Shown: positions 1 to 9,554 of the stretch, piece by piece
Layout: each line of letters begins with the position of its first letter
How positions within the stretch are numbered: the stretch's first letter is position 1
Source: Clostridium sp. CM027
Lineage (GTDB): Bacteria > Bacillota > Clostridia > Clostridiales > Clostridiaceae
DNA: 64,000 nt
Assembly: GCF_024730565.1 (NCBI RefSeq)
Contig: NZ_CP077725.1
Coordinates: 310,001 to 374,000, forward strand
Reading direction: 5' to 3'
Notes under the pieces: model-generated
Seen by the model: the letters and a program-made list of their open reading frames with translations, nothing else
Told to the model about the DNA's origin: nothing
Database searches by the model: none
Program-made: the position numbers and the translations under genes

Positions 1-300
1 GATTATATTCATAATACAAGAAAAATATATGATGAAAGACGTGAAGTTGCTAAAAGTGTTTTGCTACAAAAGAATGTTGATTTTTTTGATGCAGAGGGCA
101 CTTTTTATTTGTGGTGCAAAACACCTAAAAATTATACAACAAATGAGTATTGTGAAGAATTATTGGAGAATTACGGGATTGTGGTTACGCCTGGAAATGT
201 ATTTGGAAAACTTGGATACGATTATTTCCGTATAGCATTGACTAAAGATAAGCTTATTATTGAAAAAGCTTTAAAATCTCTAAAAAAATGTGGTGATTAA
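1..300 (+). CDS. PLP-dependent aminotransferase, C-terminal end (LL-diaminopimelate aminotransferase-like), truncated by window edge
   Basis: The first 99 readable codons are the C-terminal small domain of a class I/II pyridoxal-phosphate aminotransferase; the PLP lysine and N-terminus lie outside the window. The pattern 'EGTFYLW', then 'GIVVTPGNVFG', then 'YFRIALT' is the typical end of the DapL/aspartate aminotransferase group, where the arginine in 'FRIAL' binds the substrate carboxylate. From the family, the likely role is amino-transfer in lysine/diaminopimelate synthesis, but substrate cannot be fixed from a third of the protein. It ends with TAA at 298-300 and is followed by a non-coding stretch, so it closes its own transcription unit. 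Confidence 0.8.
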   Translation, partial: DYIHNTRKIYDERREVAKSVLLQKNVDFFDAEGTFYLWCKTPKNYTTNEYCEELLENYGIVVTPGNVFGKLGYDYFRIALTKDKLIIEKALKSLKKCGD

Positions 301-385
301 TATTATTATTGGTATAATATAAATTATATAGGAAATATTTTAATATAAGGATGAGCTGTTTTTAAAATAAGTCGATTTATAATTT

Positions 386-492
386 GATAACATTTCAGAA
401 GGGAAATATCCTACTTATATAAGTGGGAGGTACATACTATAACAAAGAGAAAACTTCAGTAGAAGTATAAATTCCCTTCTGAATTCGTTAAT
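386..492 (-). repeat. Dispersed hairpin element, copy 1 (short form; IS200/IS605-end-like)
   Basis: This 107-base segment aligns along most of its length with 56975-57086 and with the reverse complement of part of 18763-18959. Shared blocks are CATTTCAGAAGG, the hairpin around TATAAGTGGGAG, CATACTATAACAAAG, AAACTTCAGT and CCTTCTGAA. It lacks the second module (CATCTTC/GAAGATG hairpin) that the other two copies carry. In IS200/IS605-family elements a hairpin of this kind sits near the right end behind tnpB; by that reading the copy points to the minus strand. The transposon origin is inference; the repeat itself is seen directly. Confidence 0.75.
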
Positions 493-570
493 ATTGAATC
501 ACTTAAGTGAGAATTTAAAAGTATTTTTTTATATGAAAATCGTAATAAAGTGAGAACTTATAATTTTAGC

Positions 571-600
571 TTGAAACTTAGGTGATAGTTTATGTATAAT
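571..600 (+). promoter_or_regulatory. Sigma-A-type promoter for yicC
   Basis: TTGAAA at 571-576, an 18-base spacer, then a perfect TATAAT at 595-600. It lies 39 bases before the yicC start codon and downstream of the dispersed repeat, so the repeat is unlikely to be transcribed with yicC. Confidence 0.75.
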
Positions 601-639
601 TATAAAGATTCACAATGAACATTGGAAGGATGCGTTGTT

Positions 640-1518
640 ATGATTAGGAGTATGACTGGGTTTGGAAGAGGAAGTTGTGAAAAAGATGGTAAAAGCTTTA
701 CCATAGAGATTAAAAGTGTCAATCATAGATATTTCGAAACTAATATAAGAATGCCTAGAGTATTAATAGCGTTTGAGGATAAAATTCGGAAGATAATTGG
801 TGAAAAAGTAAAAAGGGGAAAGCTTGATGTTTTTGTAACTCAAGGGAATTATGATAAGGAAGATGTTGAGGCTTATTTGAATGAAAAATTAGCTGAAAGC
901 TATATAAACTGCTTTCGAACATTAAAAGATAAATATAATCTGGATGGCGACATTCTAGTTGACACAATAGCTAGATTGCCGGAGGTAATAACTCTTAAAC
1001 AAAAGGAAGAAGAGGGTTCAGAAACTTTTGATCAGATTGAACAATCACTAAAAAAAGCTCTTGAAGCTCTTCTTTTTATGAGAGAAAGAGAAGGCCAAAA
1101 ATTATTAGCGGATGTTATCATTAAATGTGATTTAATCAATGGGTTAGTTGAAAAAGTCAAGGAAAGAGCACCGTTTATTGTTTGTGAGTATAAAGAAAAA
1201 CTAGTTCAAAAACTAAATGCTTTGCATAAAGAAGTAGGGTTTGATGAGAATAGAGTTGCCATGGAAGTTGCGATTTTTGCTGACAAAGCTGGAATTGATG
1301 AAGAAATTGTAAGATTAAATAGTCATATAGAGCAAATGAAGGAAACTTTAATTTTAGACGAACCAATTGGCAGAAAGCTTGATTTCATTATTCAAGAAAT
1401 GAATAGAGAAACTAACACTATAGCATCAAAAGCAAATGATTTAGAAATTTTAAATACAGTAATTAATATGAAAAGCGAAATAGAAAAAATTAGAGAACAA
1501 ATACAAAACATAGAATAA
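640..1518 (+). CDS. yicC: YicC/YloC family endoribonuclease
   Basis: A 292-residue protein starting '[11 protein letters not shown]', the hallmark N-terminus of the YicC/YloC family; the C-terminus carries the DUF1732 part ('[14 protein letters not shown]...TIASK'). Family members are metal-dependent endoribonucleases involved in RNA turnover. I chose ATG 640 rather than the upstream in-frame TTG at 622 because GGAAGGA at 624-630 sits 9 bases before 640 and because the family begins with this motif. It is first in the yicC-remA-gmk-rpoZ-coaBC-priA run, as in other Firmicutes. Confidence 0.95.
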   Translation: MIRSMTGFGRGSCEKDGKSFTIEIKSVNHRYFETNIRMPRVLIAFEDKIRKIIGEKVKRGKLDVFVTQGNYDKEDVEAYLNEKLAESYINCFRTLKDKYNLDGDILVDTIARLPEVITLKQKEEEGSETFDQIEQSLKKALEALLFMREREGQKLLADVIIKCDLINGLVEKVKERAPFIVCEYKEKLVQKLNALHKEVGFDENRVAMEVAIFADKAGIDEEIVRLNSHIEQMKETLILDEPIGRKLDFIIQEMNRETNTIASKANDLEILNTVINMKSEIEKIREQIQNIE

Positions 1519-1532
1519 ACAGGAGGCACACG

Positions 1533-1805
1533 ATGAGTATAAAATTGATAAACATAGGTTTTGGGAACATTGTTTCAGCAAACAGATTAGTAGCCATAGT
1601 TAGTCCTGAATCGGCTCCAATTAAAAGAATAATTCAGGAAGCGAGAGATAGAGGTATGCTAATTGACGCCACTTATGGAAGAAGAACCAGAGCAGTTATT
1701 ATAACTGATAGTGATCATGTTATTCTATCAGCTGTTCAACCTGAAACTGTTGCGCATAGGTTATCTGTTAAAGATGATGAAAGGTTAGACGAGGTTGATG
1801 AATAA
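1533..1805 (+). CDS. remA: RemA/DUF370 DNA-binding regulator
   Basis: A 90-residue protein matching the RemA (YlzA, DUF370) family over its whole length, with 'LINIGFGN' near the start and the '[20 protein letters not shown]' core. In Bacillus subtilis RemA is a ring-forming DNA-binding protein that activates biofilm matrix and osmoprotection genes; its targets in clostridia are unknown to me. The start has an AGGAGG 8 bases upstream. The stop codon overlaps the first base of gmk (TAATG), so the two are translationally coupled. Confidence 0.95.
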   Translation: MSIKLINIGFGNIVSANRLVAIVSPESAPIKRIIQEARDRGMLIDATYGRRTRAVIITDSDHVILSAVQPETVAHRLSVKDDERLDEVDE

Positions 1806-2416
1806 TGAGGAGTAAAGGACAGCTAATTGTTATTTCAGGCCCTTCTGGTGCTGGTAAAGGGACTGTATGCAAGGCGCTTCTCGAAAAAAACAATTTTTGG
1901 ATTTCGGTCTCTGCGACTACAAGAAGCCCAAGAAGCGATGAAATAGAAGGAATAAACTATTATTTCATAACTAAAGAGAAATTCCTAGAAAAAATCGCAT
2001 TAGAAGATTTTCTTGAATACGCAGAGGTTTATGGAAATTGTTATGGTACTCCTAAATCTGAAGTTCTAAAAATATTAGATGGCGGTAGGGATGTAATACT
2101 AGAAATAGATATTCAAGGCGCACTTAAGGTGAAAAGGGCTTATCCAAGCGGTTTATTTATTTTCATTCTTCCACCGTCTATGGAGGAATTGAAAAATAGA
2201 ATTACAAATAGGGGCAGTGAAACGCCAGAGTCCTTAATTACTAGATTTACATCGGCGCATGAAGAAATTAGTTTTGTATCAAAATATGATTATGCAGTTG
2301 TAAATGACACTGTAGATAATGCTTGTGAAAAAATTCAAAGCATTGTAATTGCAGAAAGATGTAGAGTCGATAGAATGAATGGAGATTTTCTAAAGGAGGA
2401 AATTAGTAATGAATAA
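1805..2416 (+). CDS. gmk: Guanylate kinase
   Basis: Phosphorylates GMP to GDP with ATP in the cytoplasm, a required step of GTP and (p)ppGpp supply. The 203-residue length is normal. The P-loop GPSGAGKG lies at residues 12-19, followed by the GMP-binding 'TTRSPRSDEIEGINYYF' segment and the 'EIDIQGA' motif. It overlaps remA by one base and rpoZ by eight bases. The gmk-rpoZ pairing is widespread and may link nucleotide level to RNA polymerase, but nothing in the sequence shows that here. Confidence 0.97.
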   Translation: MRSKGQLIVISGPSGAGKGTVCKALLEKNNFWISVSATTRSPRSDEIEGINYYFITKEKFLEKIALEDFLEYAEVYGNCYGTPKSEVLKILDGGRDVILEIDIQGALKVKRAYPSGLFIFILPPSMEELKNRITNRGSETPESLITRFTSAHEEISFVSKYDYAVVNDTVDNACEKIQSIVIAERCRVDRMNGDFLKEEISNE

Positions 2417-2627
2417 TTCAATGATTAACCCATCAATAGTAAATTTATTAGAAAAAGTAGATAATAGGTATTCGTTAGTTGTAGCAACATCAAAAAGAGC
2501 AAGACAAATAATAGAAGGTCAAAGCCCACTTGTACAGGTAGATTCCACAAAGCCAGTTACTATATCTATACATGAAATTTATGAAGGAGCTATTGTGGCG
2601 ATGACAACAAAAGAAGGAATAAAATAG
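2409..2627 (+). CDS. rpoZ: RNA polymerase omega subunit
   Basis: A 72-residue protein with the omega core 'VDNRYSLVVATSKRARQI' and 'PVTISIHEIYEG', the part that contacts beta-prime and aids polymerase assembly. The start ATG lies 6 bases behind an AAGGAGG that is inside the end of gmk, so ribosome reloading is coupled. coaBC begins only one base after the stop codon. Confidence 0.95.
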   Translation: MNNSMINPSIVNLLEKVDNRYSLVVATSKRARQIIEGQSPLVQVDSTKPVTISIHEIYEGAIVAMTTKEGIK

Positions 2628-2628
2628 T

Positions 2629-3819
2629 ATGGAAAACAAAAAGACAGTAGTTATTGGTGTAACAGGTGGGATAGCAGTATATAAGGCTTTAGATGTTATT
2701 AGTAGATTAAGAAAAGAAAATGTTTGCGTACATGTTATCATGACTAAAGCGGCGTCGGAGTTTGTAACCCCTCTAAGTTTTCAATCTATGAGTCAGAACA
2801 TTGTCATTCATGATATGTTTGATGAGCCTAAAGCATGGGAACTACAACATATATCTCTTGCTAAAAAAGCAGATCTATTTGCTGTAATTCCAGCAACGTC
2901 CAATATAATTGGTAAAGTTGCAAATGGGATTGCAGATGATATGTTAACTACTACTATTATGGCAACAAAGGCACCAGTGATTTTTGCTCCAGCAATGAAT
3001 GTCAATATGTACAATAATCCAATACTGCAAGGTAATATTCAAAAGCTTAAGGCTTTTGGATATGATTTTATTGCGCCAACATCAGGAAGACTCGCCTGTG
3101 GGGACATAGGAGAAGGAAAGTTAGCACAAACTGAAGATATTTTTGAAGAAATCATGAGCAAGTTGTATCCTATAAAAGATATGAAAGGCACTAAAGTTTT
3201 AGTTACAGCTGGGCCTACAATTGCGCCTATTGATCCTGTAAGATTTATAACAAATAGGTCAACAGGCAAAATGGGATATGCAATTGCGAGAGAAGCTAGA
3301 GATAGAGGGGCGGTTGTAACTTTAGTATCTGGACCATCTGGTGAAAAAACACCTTTTGGTATAAATGCCATAAAGGTTAATACTAATGAAGAGATGAGAA
3401 CTGCTGTAATAGATAATTTTTACGATAGTGATATAGTTATAAAAGCAGCAGCTGTATCTGACTTTAAGCCTAAAACATACTGTAGTAGCAAAATTAAGAA
3501 AAGTGGAAATGGATTAAACTTAGAATTTGTGCGTGATAATGATATTTTAAAAGAATTAGGATCGCTTAAGAAGAATCAAGTATTAGTGGGTTTTGCAGCT
3601 GAGAGTAATGATTTGCTACAAAATGCGCAATCAAAACTTCTTAAGAAAAATTTAGATTACATAATTGCCAATGATATAACGGGAACAGATATTGGGTTTG
3701 GAACTGAAGATAATAAAGTGATTATTTTAAGCAAAGACAATAGTCCAATAACAATAGACAAAATGCCAAAAAAAGAAGTTGCTAGGGAATTGTTTGATTT
3801 AATAAATAAAAAGCGCTAA
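2629..3819 (+). CDS. coaBC: Bifunctional phosphopantothenoylcysteine decarboxylase / phosphopantothenate-cysteine ligase
   Basis: Carries out two steps of coenzyme A synthesis: ligation of cysteine to phosphopantothenate (C-terminal CoaB) and its decarboxylation (N-terminal flavoprotein CoaC). The CoaC half shows 'HISLAKKADL', 'PATSNIIGK' and the substrate-binding 'PAMNVNMY'; the CoaB half begins about residue 185 with 'VTAGPTIAPIDPVRFITN' and has 'KAAAVSDFKP'. Length 396 residues is typical. coaD, a later step, is in this window at 21746. The stop codon lies inside a terminator-like hairpin. Confidence 0.97.
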   Translation: MENKKTVVIGVTGGIAVYKALDVISRLRKENVCVHVIMTKAASEFVTPLSFQSMSQNIVIHDMFDEPKAWELQHISLAKKADLFAVIPATSNIIGKVANGIADDMLTTTIMATKAPVIFAPAMNVNMYNNPILQGNIQKLKAFGYDFIAPTSGRLACGDIGEGKLAQTEDIFEEIMSKLYPIKDMKGTKVLVTAGPTIAPIDPVRFITNRSTGKMGYAIAREARDRGAVVTLVSGPSGEKTPFGINAIKVNTNEEMRTAVIDNFYDSDIVIKAAAVSDFKPKTYCSSKIKKSGNGLNLEFVRDNDILKELGSLKKNQVLVGFAAESNDLLQNAQSKLLKKNLDYIIANDITGTDIGFGTEDNKVIILSKDNSPITIDKMPKKEVARELFDLINKKR

Positions 3820-3830
3820 TGCGCTTTTTT
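3808..3830 (+). terminator. Intrinsic terminator overlapping the coaBC stop codon
   Basis: AAAAAGCGC (3808-3816), a TAAT loop and GCGCTTTTTT: a 9-bp stem followed by T's. The TAA stop of coaBC forms part of the loop, so ribosomes finishing coaBC may hinder the hairpin and allow read-through into priA. Confidence 0.7.
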
Positions 3831-3867
3831 ATGTTATATAAAATCATAAAATTAAAAGGGTGATTAA

Positions 3868-6069
3868 GTGTATCAGTATGCTGGAGTTGTGGTGAATAAT
3901 GATTCGGTTCAAGTGGATAAGGTTTTTACATATAAAATACCTATTAGATTAATAGGCAGTGTCCATTTAGGATTTAGAGTTAAAGTGCCATTTGGTAGAG
4001 GAAACAGGACAGTGGACGCTTTTGTATTGGAACTTTATAAGCAATGTGAGAATGTGAAGAATATTAAGGAGATAACAACTATATGTGATGAAATGCCACT
4101 CCTTAAAATAACTGATATTGAACTTGTAAAGATTATGAAAAAAAAATACCTTTGTACATATTTGGAATGCATAAAAGTTATTATTCCAAGAGGTATAACA
4201 AAAGGTATAAAGAATAAGACGATGCAAGTATTAACTGCGAGCAAGGAACTAGAAGGCAAATTTTTAAATGAACCTTACAAAAATATTTATGAGATAATAC
4301 AATTAAATAATATGAAATATAATAAGACTGAGTTCAGTAAAAATTTTAATAAATCACTGTCATCAATAAATACAATGATTAAGCATGGATTCTTAACCAC
4401 GCAAGAGGTTATAATTAATAGGTATAGCGAAAAAAACTATTCTAGGTATGAAGAAAAAACACTAAATGAAAGACAACAGCAGTCAGTTGATTTTATAATA
4501 AATTCTAAGGCGAAAAAATTCTTGATACATGGAGTTACAGGTAGTGGAAAGACTGAGATATACATGAATTTAGTTAGTTATATGTTAAAAGAGAATAAGC
4601 AGTCTATAATACTTATACCAGAAATATCGTTAACCCCACAAATGGTTGAAAGGTTCAAAGGTAGATTTGGACGTGATATAGCAGTTTTTCATAGTAGGCT
4701 ATCAGATGGTGAGAGATATGACGAATGGATGAGAGTAAAGCTCGGAAATGTTAAAATTGCTATTGGGGCAAGGTCAGCTATATTTTTACCTTTTGAAAAC
4801 TTAGGATTAATTGTTATAGATGAGGAACATGAAGCGAGTTATAAATCCGACAGTAATCCAAAATTTGATGCTCGTGAAATAGCTTATATGAAATGTGAAC
4901 TAGAAAATTGCAAATTAATATTGGGGTCAGCTACTCCATCTATTGAAAGTTATTATAGGTCTACCATAAAGGAATTAGAATTAATTACTATTAATGAGAG
5001 GGCAGATGGTGCTGCCATGCCAAAAGTAGAAATCGTTGACATGCGCGAAGAGTTAATGAATAACAATCGTTCAATATTTAGTAAGCCACTGCATGAGGGT
5101 ATTATTGAATCTCTAAGCAGAAACGAGCAGGTGATTTTGTTTTTAAATAGAAGAGGTTTTTCGACCTTCGTATCCTGTAGGAAATGTGGTTATGTTTTCA
5201 AATGCAAAAAATGTGATATATCATTAACCTACCATAATTCAAGTGAATACCTAACTTGCCATTATTGTGGAGAAAAAGAAAAAATAAGTAAAACATGTCC
5301 TAATTGTGGAAGTAGTTATGTTAAATATTTTGGAGTTGGAACAGAAAAAATTGAGCAAGAAATTAATAGGATTTTTCCAAGTGCAAAAACTCTAAGAATG
5401 GATTTTGACACAACTCGGAAAAAAAATTCTTATGAATATATATATAATACCTTTAAAAATAAACAGGCAGATATTTTAATTGGAACTCAGATGGTTGCTA
5501 AAGGATTAGATTTTAAAAATGTTACTTTAGTAGGAGTAATAGCTGCGGATTTATCATTGAATTTACCGGATTTCAGGGCTTTTGAGCGGACGTTTCAACT
5601 ACTTACTCAAGTCTCAGGAAGAGCAGGTAGAGGTAAGAAAGAAGGCAAGGTAGTTATCCAAACATATAATGCTGACAATTTGACCATACAGTATGCAGCG
5701 GAGAATGACTATGATAGTTTCTATAAAAATGAAATCATGATGAGAAAAGTTATGGACTATCCACCTTTTACAAGTATTCTAGTCATAACTATGAGTTCTG
5801 AGGATGAAAATTTGTTAATAAAAAGTACACAAAATGTTGGTGAAAATTTAAAATATAAGATTAAAAACAATGATAAAATTACATTGCTAGGTCCATGCCC
5901 TTGTGGAGTTTCAAAAATTAAAAATTTCTATAGATGGCAAATTATAATTAAAGGAAATATTGAACAAACAATTGCAGAGGAAATAAAAAAATCGGTTTAT
6001 GAATTGCTTAAGAATGTTTATACTAGTATACGAGTTAGTATAGATATTAATCCAAGTAACATGATCTAA
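3868..6069 (+). CDS. priA: Primosomal replication restart helicase PriA
   Basis: Superfamily 2 DNA helicase that recognises stalled forks and reloads the replisome. At 733 residues it is full length. Walker A GSGKT lies near residue 226, DEEH near 318, and the eight zinc-binding cysteines (CxxC pairs, e.g. 'CRKCG', 'CKKC', 'CHYCG', 'CPNCG') between about 436 and 480. The GTG start at 3868 has AAAAGGG seven bases upstream. It is followed by def and fmt, as in many Firmicutes. Confidence 0.97.
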   Translation: MYQYAGVVVNNDSVQVDKVFTYKIPIRLIGSVHLGFRVKVPFGRGNRTVDAFVLELYKQCENVKNIKEITTICDEMPLLKITDIELVKIMKKKYLCTYLECIKVIIPRGITKGIKNKTMQVLTASKELEGKFLNEPYKNIYEIIQLNNMKYNKTEFSKNFNKSLSSINTMIKHGFLTTQEVIINRYSEKNYSRYEEKTLNERQQQSVDFIINSKAKKFLIHGVTGSGKTEIYMNLVSYMLKENKQSIILIPEISLTPQMVERFKGRFGRDIAVFHSRLSDGERYDEWMRVKLGNVKIAIGARSAIFLPFENLGLIVIDEEHEASYKSDSNPKFDAREIAYMKCELENCKLILGSATPSIESYYRSTIKELELITINERADGAAMPKVEIVDMREELMNNNRSIFSKPLHEGIIESLSRNEQVILFLNRRGFSTFVSCRKCGYVFKCKKCDISLTYHNSSEYLTCHYCGEKEKISKTCPNCGSSYVKYFGVGTEKIEQEINRIFPSAKTLRMDFDTTRKKNSYEYIYNTFKNKQADILIGTQMVAKGLDFKNVTLVGVIAADLSLNLPDFRAFERTFQLLTQVSGRAGRGKKEGKVVIQTYNADNLTIQYAAENDYDSFYKNEIMMRKVMDYPPFTSILVITMSSEDENLLIKSTQNVGENLKYKIKNNDKITLLGPCPCGVSKIKNFYRWQIIIKGNIEQTIAEEIKKSVYELLKNVYTSIRVSIDINPSNMI

Positions 6070-6109
6070 CAGCACCTTTGGTGATAATTAATGACAAGGA
6101 GGTTTTCGT

Positions 6110-6562
6110 ATGGCTATAAGAACGATTAGAACCTATGGCGACGACATATTAAGGAGAAAAAGTAGAGTGGTAGATGAAATTAACCCTAGGATTCTATTAT
6201 TAGTTAAAGATATGAAAGAAACTATGTATAAGTCTAAGGGAGTAGGGCTTGCTGCACCGCAGGTTGGCATTTTAAAGAGGATAGTAGTTATTGATGTTGG
6301 TAATGGACCTATGGCAATTATTAACCCACAGATTGTAGAAATACAAGGTTCACAAATAGACAATGAAGGTTGTTTAAGCATACCAGGAGTACAAAAAAAT
6401 GTAGATAGGCCAGAAACAGTAAAAGTGAAGGCATTAAGTGAAAATGGAGAAGAGATAATAATAGATGGAGAAGGTCTTCTTGCAAGAGCACTCTGCCATG
6501 AAATTGATCATTTAGATGGGATATTATTTATAGACAAAGCAATAGAGGGTGAGGAAAAATAA
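6110..6562 (+). CDS. def: Peptide deformylase
   Basis: Removes the formyl group from new N-terminal methionines in the cytoplasm. The 150-residue protein has all three motifs: '[10 protein letters not shown]', 'EGCLSIPG' (metal cysteine) and 'HEIDHLDG' (two metal histidines and the catalytic glutamate). It pairs with fmt directly downstream, which adds the formyl group to initiator tRNA; the fmt ribosome binding site lies in the last codons of def. Confidence 0.97.
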   Translation: MAIRTIRTYGDDILRRKSRVVDEINPRILLLVKDMKETMYKSKGVGLAAPQVGILKRIVVIDVGNGPMAIINPQIVEIQGSQIDNEGCLSIPGVQKNVDRPETVKVKALSENGEEIIIDGEGLLARALCHEIDHLDGILFIDKAIEGEEK

Positions 6563-6563
6563 T

Positions 6564-7493
6564 ATGAAGATAATTTTTATGGGTACGCCAGAATTTTCAG
6601 TGCCATCCCTTTCGCAACTTATAAATGAATTTGAAGTTTCTGCTGTTTTTACTCAGCCTGATAGACCAAAAGGAAGAGGTAAAAATTTAGCAATGTCCGC
6701 TGTTAAACAGTTAGCTGTGACTTATAATATACCGGTATATCAGCCTTTAAGACTCAGAAATAATGAAGAAATGATAGAAATGATTAAAAACTTAAAACCG
6801 GATTTTATTGTAGTAGTAGCGTTTGGACAAATCCTTCCAAAGGAAGTGCTTAGTATTCCTAAATATGGATGTATAAATCTACATGCATCTTTATTACCCA
6901 AATATAGAGGCGCGGCTCCTATAAATTGGTGTGTTATTAATGGTGAGAGTAAAAGTGGAAATACAACAATGCTTATGGATGTTGGTCTTGATACAGGTGA
7001 TATACTTTTAACAGAGGAAATGGAACTGCCAGGTGTTATGTCTGCGGGAGAATTGCACGATATTCTTATGAATAGCGGAGCACAACTTTTAGTTAAAACA
7101 ATAAATGGTATAGTAAGTAACGAAATAGAGCCAGTTAAACAGGAAAATGAATTTAGTTCATATGCTTCTAAGTTAGGCAAAGAAATGGCAAAGATAAATT
7201 GGGAATGTAGTAATGTTAATATTCATAATTTTATAAGAGGATTAAATCCATGGCCAATTGCATATACTCATTATGAGAATATAGTAATGAAAATATATAA
7301 GTCAAAAGTAATAAACGAACAATCAAATAAAATGATTGGGAGTATTATAGAGGTTTCAAAAGAAGGATTAAAGGTAGCGACTGGTAGTGGTGTTTTACTT
7401 ATTGAAGAGATACAATTTCCGGGTAAGAAGCCTTTAAAAGTAAGGGATTATATAATAGGAAATAAGATAAATGAAGGTTCGATTTTGAAATAA
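6564..7493 (+). CDS. fmt: Methionyl-tRNA formyltransferase
   Basis: Formylates Met-tRNA(fMet) using 10-formyl-tetrahydrofolate. Visible motifs are the N-terminal 'IIFMGTPEF', the folate-site '[14 protein letters not shown]' and 'DTGDIL'; the C-terminal half is the tRNA-binding barrel. ATG 6564 (309 residues) is preferred over GTG 6549 because it gives the standard N-terminus and is preceded by GAGG in the tail of def, one base after the def stop. Confidence 0.97.
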   Translation: MKIIFMGTPEFSVPSLSQLINEFEVSAVFTQPDRPKGRGKNLAMSAVKQLAVTYNIPVYQPLRLRNNEEMIEMIKNLKPDFIVVVAFGQILPKEVLSIPKYGCINLHASLLPKYRGAAPINWCVINGESKSGNTTMLMDVGLDTGDILLTEEMELPGVMSAGELHDILMNSGAQLLVKTINGIVSNEIEPVKQENEFSSYASKLGKEMAKINWECSNVNIHNFIRGLNPWPIAYTHYENIVMKIYKSKVINEQSNKMIGSIIEVSKEGLKVATGSGVLLIEEIQFPGKKPLKVRDYIIGNKINEGSILK

Positions 7494-7508
7494 GAAGGGG
7501 TGAATAAT

Positions 7509-8186
7509 ATGCTTTTTTATGATAATACTATGGTTGTATTATTGCCAGCTATAATTATATCAGGCTTAGCACAACTTAAAATTAAGTCTTCATTTAGTAA
7601 ATACTCAAAGGTGAATAGTGCAAATGGATATACAGGGGAGAAGGTAGCTAGAATGCTACTTGATGATGGAGGGCTTTTTGATATACCAGTGGAAATAGTA
7701 GGTGGAAAGCTTACTGACCATTACGACCCTTCTAAACGAGTTATGAGGCTCTCCAAGGAGGTTTATAATGGGACAACAGTTGCAGCTATAGGGGTTGCGG
7801 CTCATGAAACTGGGCATGCGCTTCAAGACAAAGAAAAATATGCGCCTTTAAAAATAAGGAACGCTATAGTGCCAGCAGTTAATTTTAGTTCTAATGTATC
7901 CTGGTTACTATTTTTAATAGGAATAATTTTAAGTGTACCTTCTCTAGTGAATATTGGAATTATATTATTTTCAGCAGTGGTAGTATTCCAGTTAATTACC
8001 TTGCCAGTTGAATTTAATGCATCTAGTAGAGCACTTACAATTTTAGAATCCAAAAGTATACTTTATGGAGATGAAATAAAAGGAGCTAAAGCAGTATTGA
8101 GTGCAGCTGCTATGACATACGTGGCGGCAACACTTATGGCAGTTTCTCAGCTTATACGTCTTGTTCTTTTAAGTCGCGATAGATAA
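7509..8186 (+). CDS. yugP: Zinc-dependent membrane metallopeptidase (YugP family)
   Basis: A 225-residue membrane protein with the zinc-protease signature HETGH in 'AAHETGHALQ', an N-terminal hydrophobic stretch and two or three further membrane segments in the second half. It matches the neutral zinc metallopeptidase (YugP) family; substrates are unknown. ATG 7509 has AAGGGG eight bases upstream and is favoured over GTG 7500, which overlaps that site. It sits between fmt and rsmB as in many clostridial genomes, 6 to 16 bases from its upstream neighbour depending on start. Confidence 0.88.
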   Translation: MLFYDNTMVVLLPAIIISGLAQLKIKSSFSKYSKVNSANGYTGEKVARMLLDDGGLFDIPVEIVGGKLTDHYDPSKRVMRLSKEVYNGTTVAAIGVAAHETGHALQDKEKYAPLKIRNAIVPAVNFSSNVSWLLFLIGIILSVPSLVNIGIILFSAVVVFQLITLPVEFNASSRALTILESKSILYGDEIKGAKAVLSAAAMTYVAATLMAVSQLIRLVLLSRDR

Positions 8187-8213
8187 AATCAAATAGAAAA
8201 TTGAGGTAATAAC

Positions 8214-9542
8214 ATGAACAATAGTAGGTTAGTAGCAATTGTAGTTATAGAAAAAGTAATAAATGAAAACGCTTATTCTAATATAGTTTTGGGTCTGGAA
8301 CTTAATAAATCCGATTTAAATGATAAGGATAAAGCGTTAGTTACAGAAATAGTTTACGGTACTTTAAAATATAAATACACAATAGATAAAATATTGAGCA
8401 GTTTTTTAAAAAAAGGCTTTGAAAAGGTAGATAGTTTTGTTTTAAACATATTAAGAATATCAATATATCAAATTAGGTTTTTGGATAAAATACCAAGTTT
8501 TGCTGTGGTTAATGAGGCTGTAAACTTAACAAAAAAGATGAGTAATGTAGGAGCGGCACAATTTGTTAATGGAGTACTTAGAAACTATCTAAGGGGCGAC
8601 ACCGCGGTGTATTATAATGAAAAAAATGATATTGAAAGATTATGCTTTGAGTATTCCTTCACTAAGGCTTTAGCTAAACTCTTTATAAAGCAATATGGGA
8701 TTGAAAGCGCTGAGAAAATTCTAAGTGGCTTAAATCAAAAACCTGATGTTACAGTTAGAGTTAATACTCTGAAATTAACTTATGAGGAAATATGGGAAAA
8801 ACTTATAGAAAATGGGTATAATATAGAAAAAGGCTATGCGTGTTCTGAGGCAATACGAATTATTAAAGGGAAAAATATAGAGAATAACCTTTTATTTAAT
8901 GAAGGAAGTATAACAGTCCAGGATGAAAGCGCAATGCTTACAGCTCTTTCTATGGACCTTTTGCCAAATCTAGAAGTATTAGATCTTTGTAGTGCACCAG
9001 GTGGAAAGACAACACACATTGCAGAAATTATGAAAAACACAGGACATATTTTTGCATTTGATTTACATGAAAATAAGTTATCATTAATAAAACAAAATTT
9101 AAATAGAATAGGAATTGTAAATACAACTTGTGATGTTATGGACGCTACAATTTATGATCCAAGTTTACTTCAATCTGCAGATAGGGTACTTATTGATGTA
9201 CCTTGCTCTGGTCTTGGAATTATTAGAAAAAAACCTGAGATAAAGTGGAGTAAACATATAAAAGACATAGAAAATATAATTCACACACAAAGAAAAATAA
9301 TGGAGAATGCTTCAAAATACATAAAAAAAGGTGGAGTACTTGTATATTCAACATGTACCCTTAATAAGGAAGAAAATGAAAGCAATATTGAATGGTTCCT
9401 AGAGTCTCATTCAGAATTTAAGATTGAACCAGTATTTTACGGTGAATTTGATAATATAAACTATAGTGATAAAGGGTATGTTACTATATTACCGAATGAA
9501 TACATGGATGGATTTTTCATAGCCAAAATTATAAAATCATAG
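8214..9542 (+). CDS. rsmB: 16S rRNA m5C967 methyltransferase RsmB
   Basis: SAM-dependent methyltransferase that modifies C967 of 16S rRNA. The N-terminal part is a NusB-like helical domain (about residues 1-140). The catalytic domain has the SAM motif 'LDLCSAPGGKTTH', the 'DVPCSGLG' motif with the conserved cysteine, and 'YSTCTLNKEENE' with the nucleophile cysteine. Length 442 is standard. rlmN starts 12 bases downstream. Confidence 0.95.
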   Translation: MNNSRLVAIVVIEKVINENAYSNIVLGLELNKSDLNDKDKALVTEIVYGTLKYKYTIDKILSSFLKKGFEKVDSFVLNILRISIYQIRFLDKIPSFAVVNEAVNLTKKMSNVGAAQFVNGVLRNYLRGDTAVYYNEKNDIERLCFEYSFTKALAKLFIKQYGIESAEKILSGLNQKPDVTVRVNTLKLTYEEIWEKLIENGYNIEKGYACSEAIRIIKGKNIENNLLFNEGSITVQDESAMLTALSMDLLPNLEVLDLCSAPGGKTTHIAEIMKNTGHIFAFDLHENKLSLIKQNLNRIGIVNTTCDVMDATIYDPSLLQSADRVLIDVPCSGLGIIRKKPEIKWSKHIKDIENIIHTQRKIMENASKYIKKGGVLVYSTCTLNKEENESNIEWFLESHSEFKIEPVFYGEFDNINYSDKGYVTILPNEYMDGFFIAKIIKS

Positions 9543-9554
9543 TAGGTGTATAAA

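Larger units (their letters stand above)
301..639. other. Intergenic region between the aminotransferase and yicC
   Basis: No gene is visible in these 339 bases. The stretch holds one copy of a dispersed hairpin element (386-492) and, at its right end, a good sigma-A promoter for yicC (571-600). No obvious intrinsic terminator for the upstream aminotransferase was seen; the AT-rich 301-360 part shows no strong stem. Confidence 0.6.

Noticed and set aside
7500-7511. GTG 7500 as start of the YugP-type protease
   Set aside because: The AAGGGG binding site overlaps this GTG; ATG 7509 has correct spacing.
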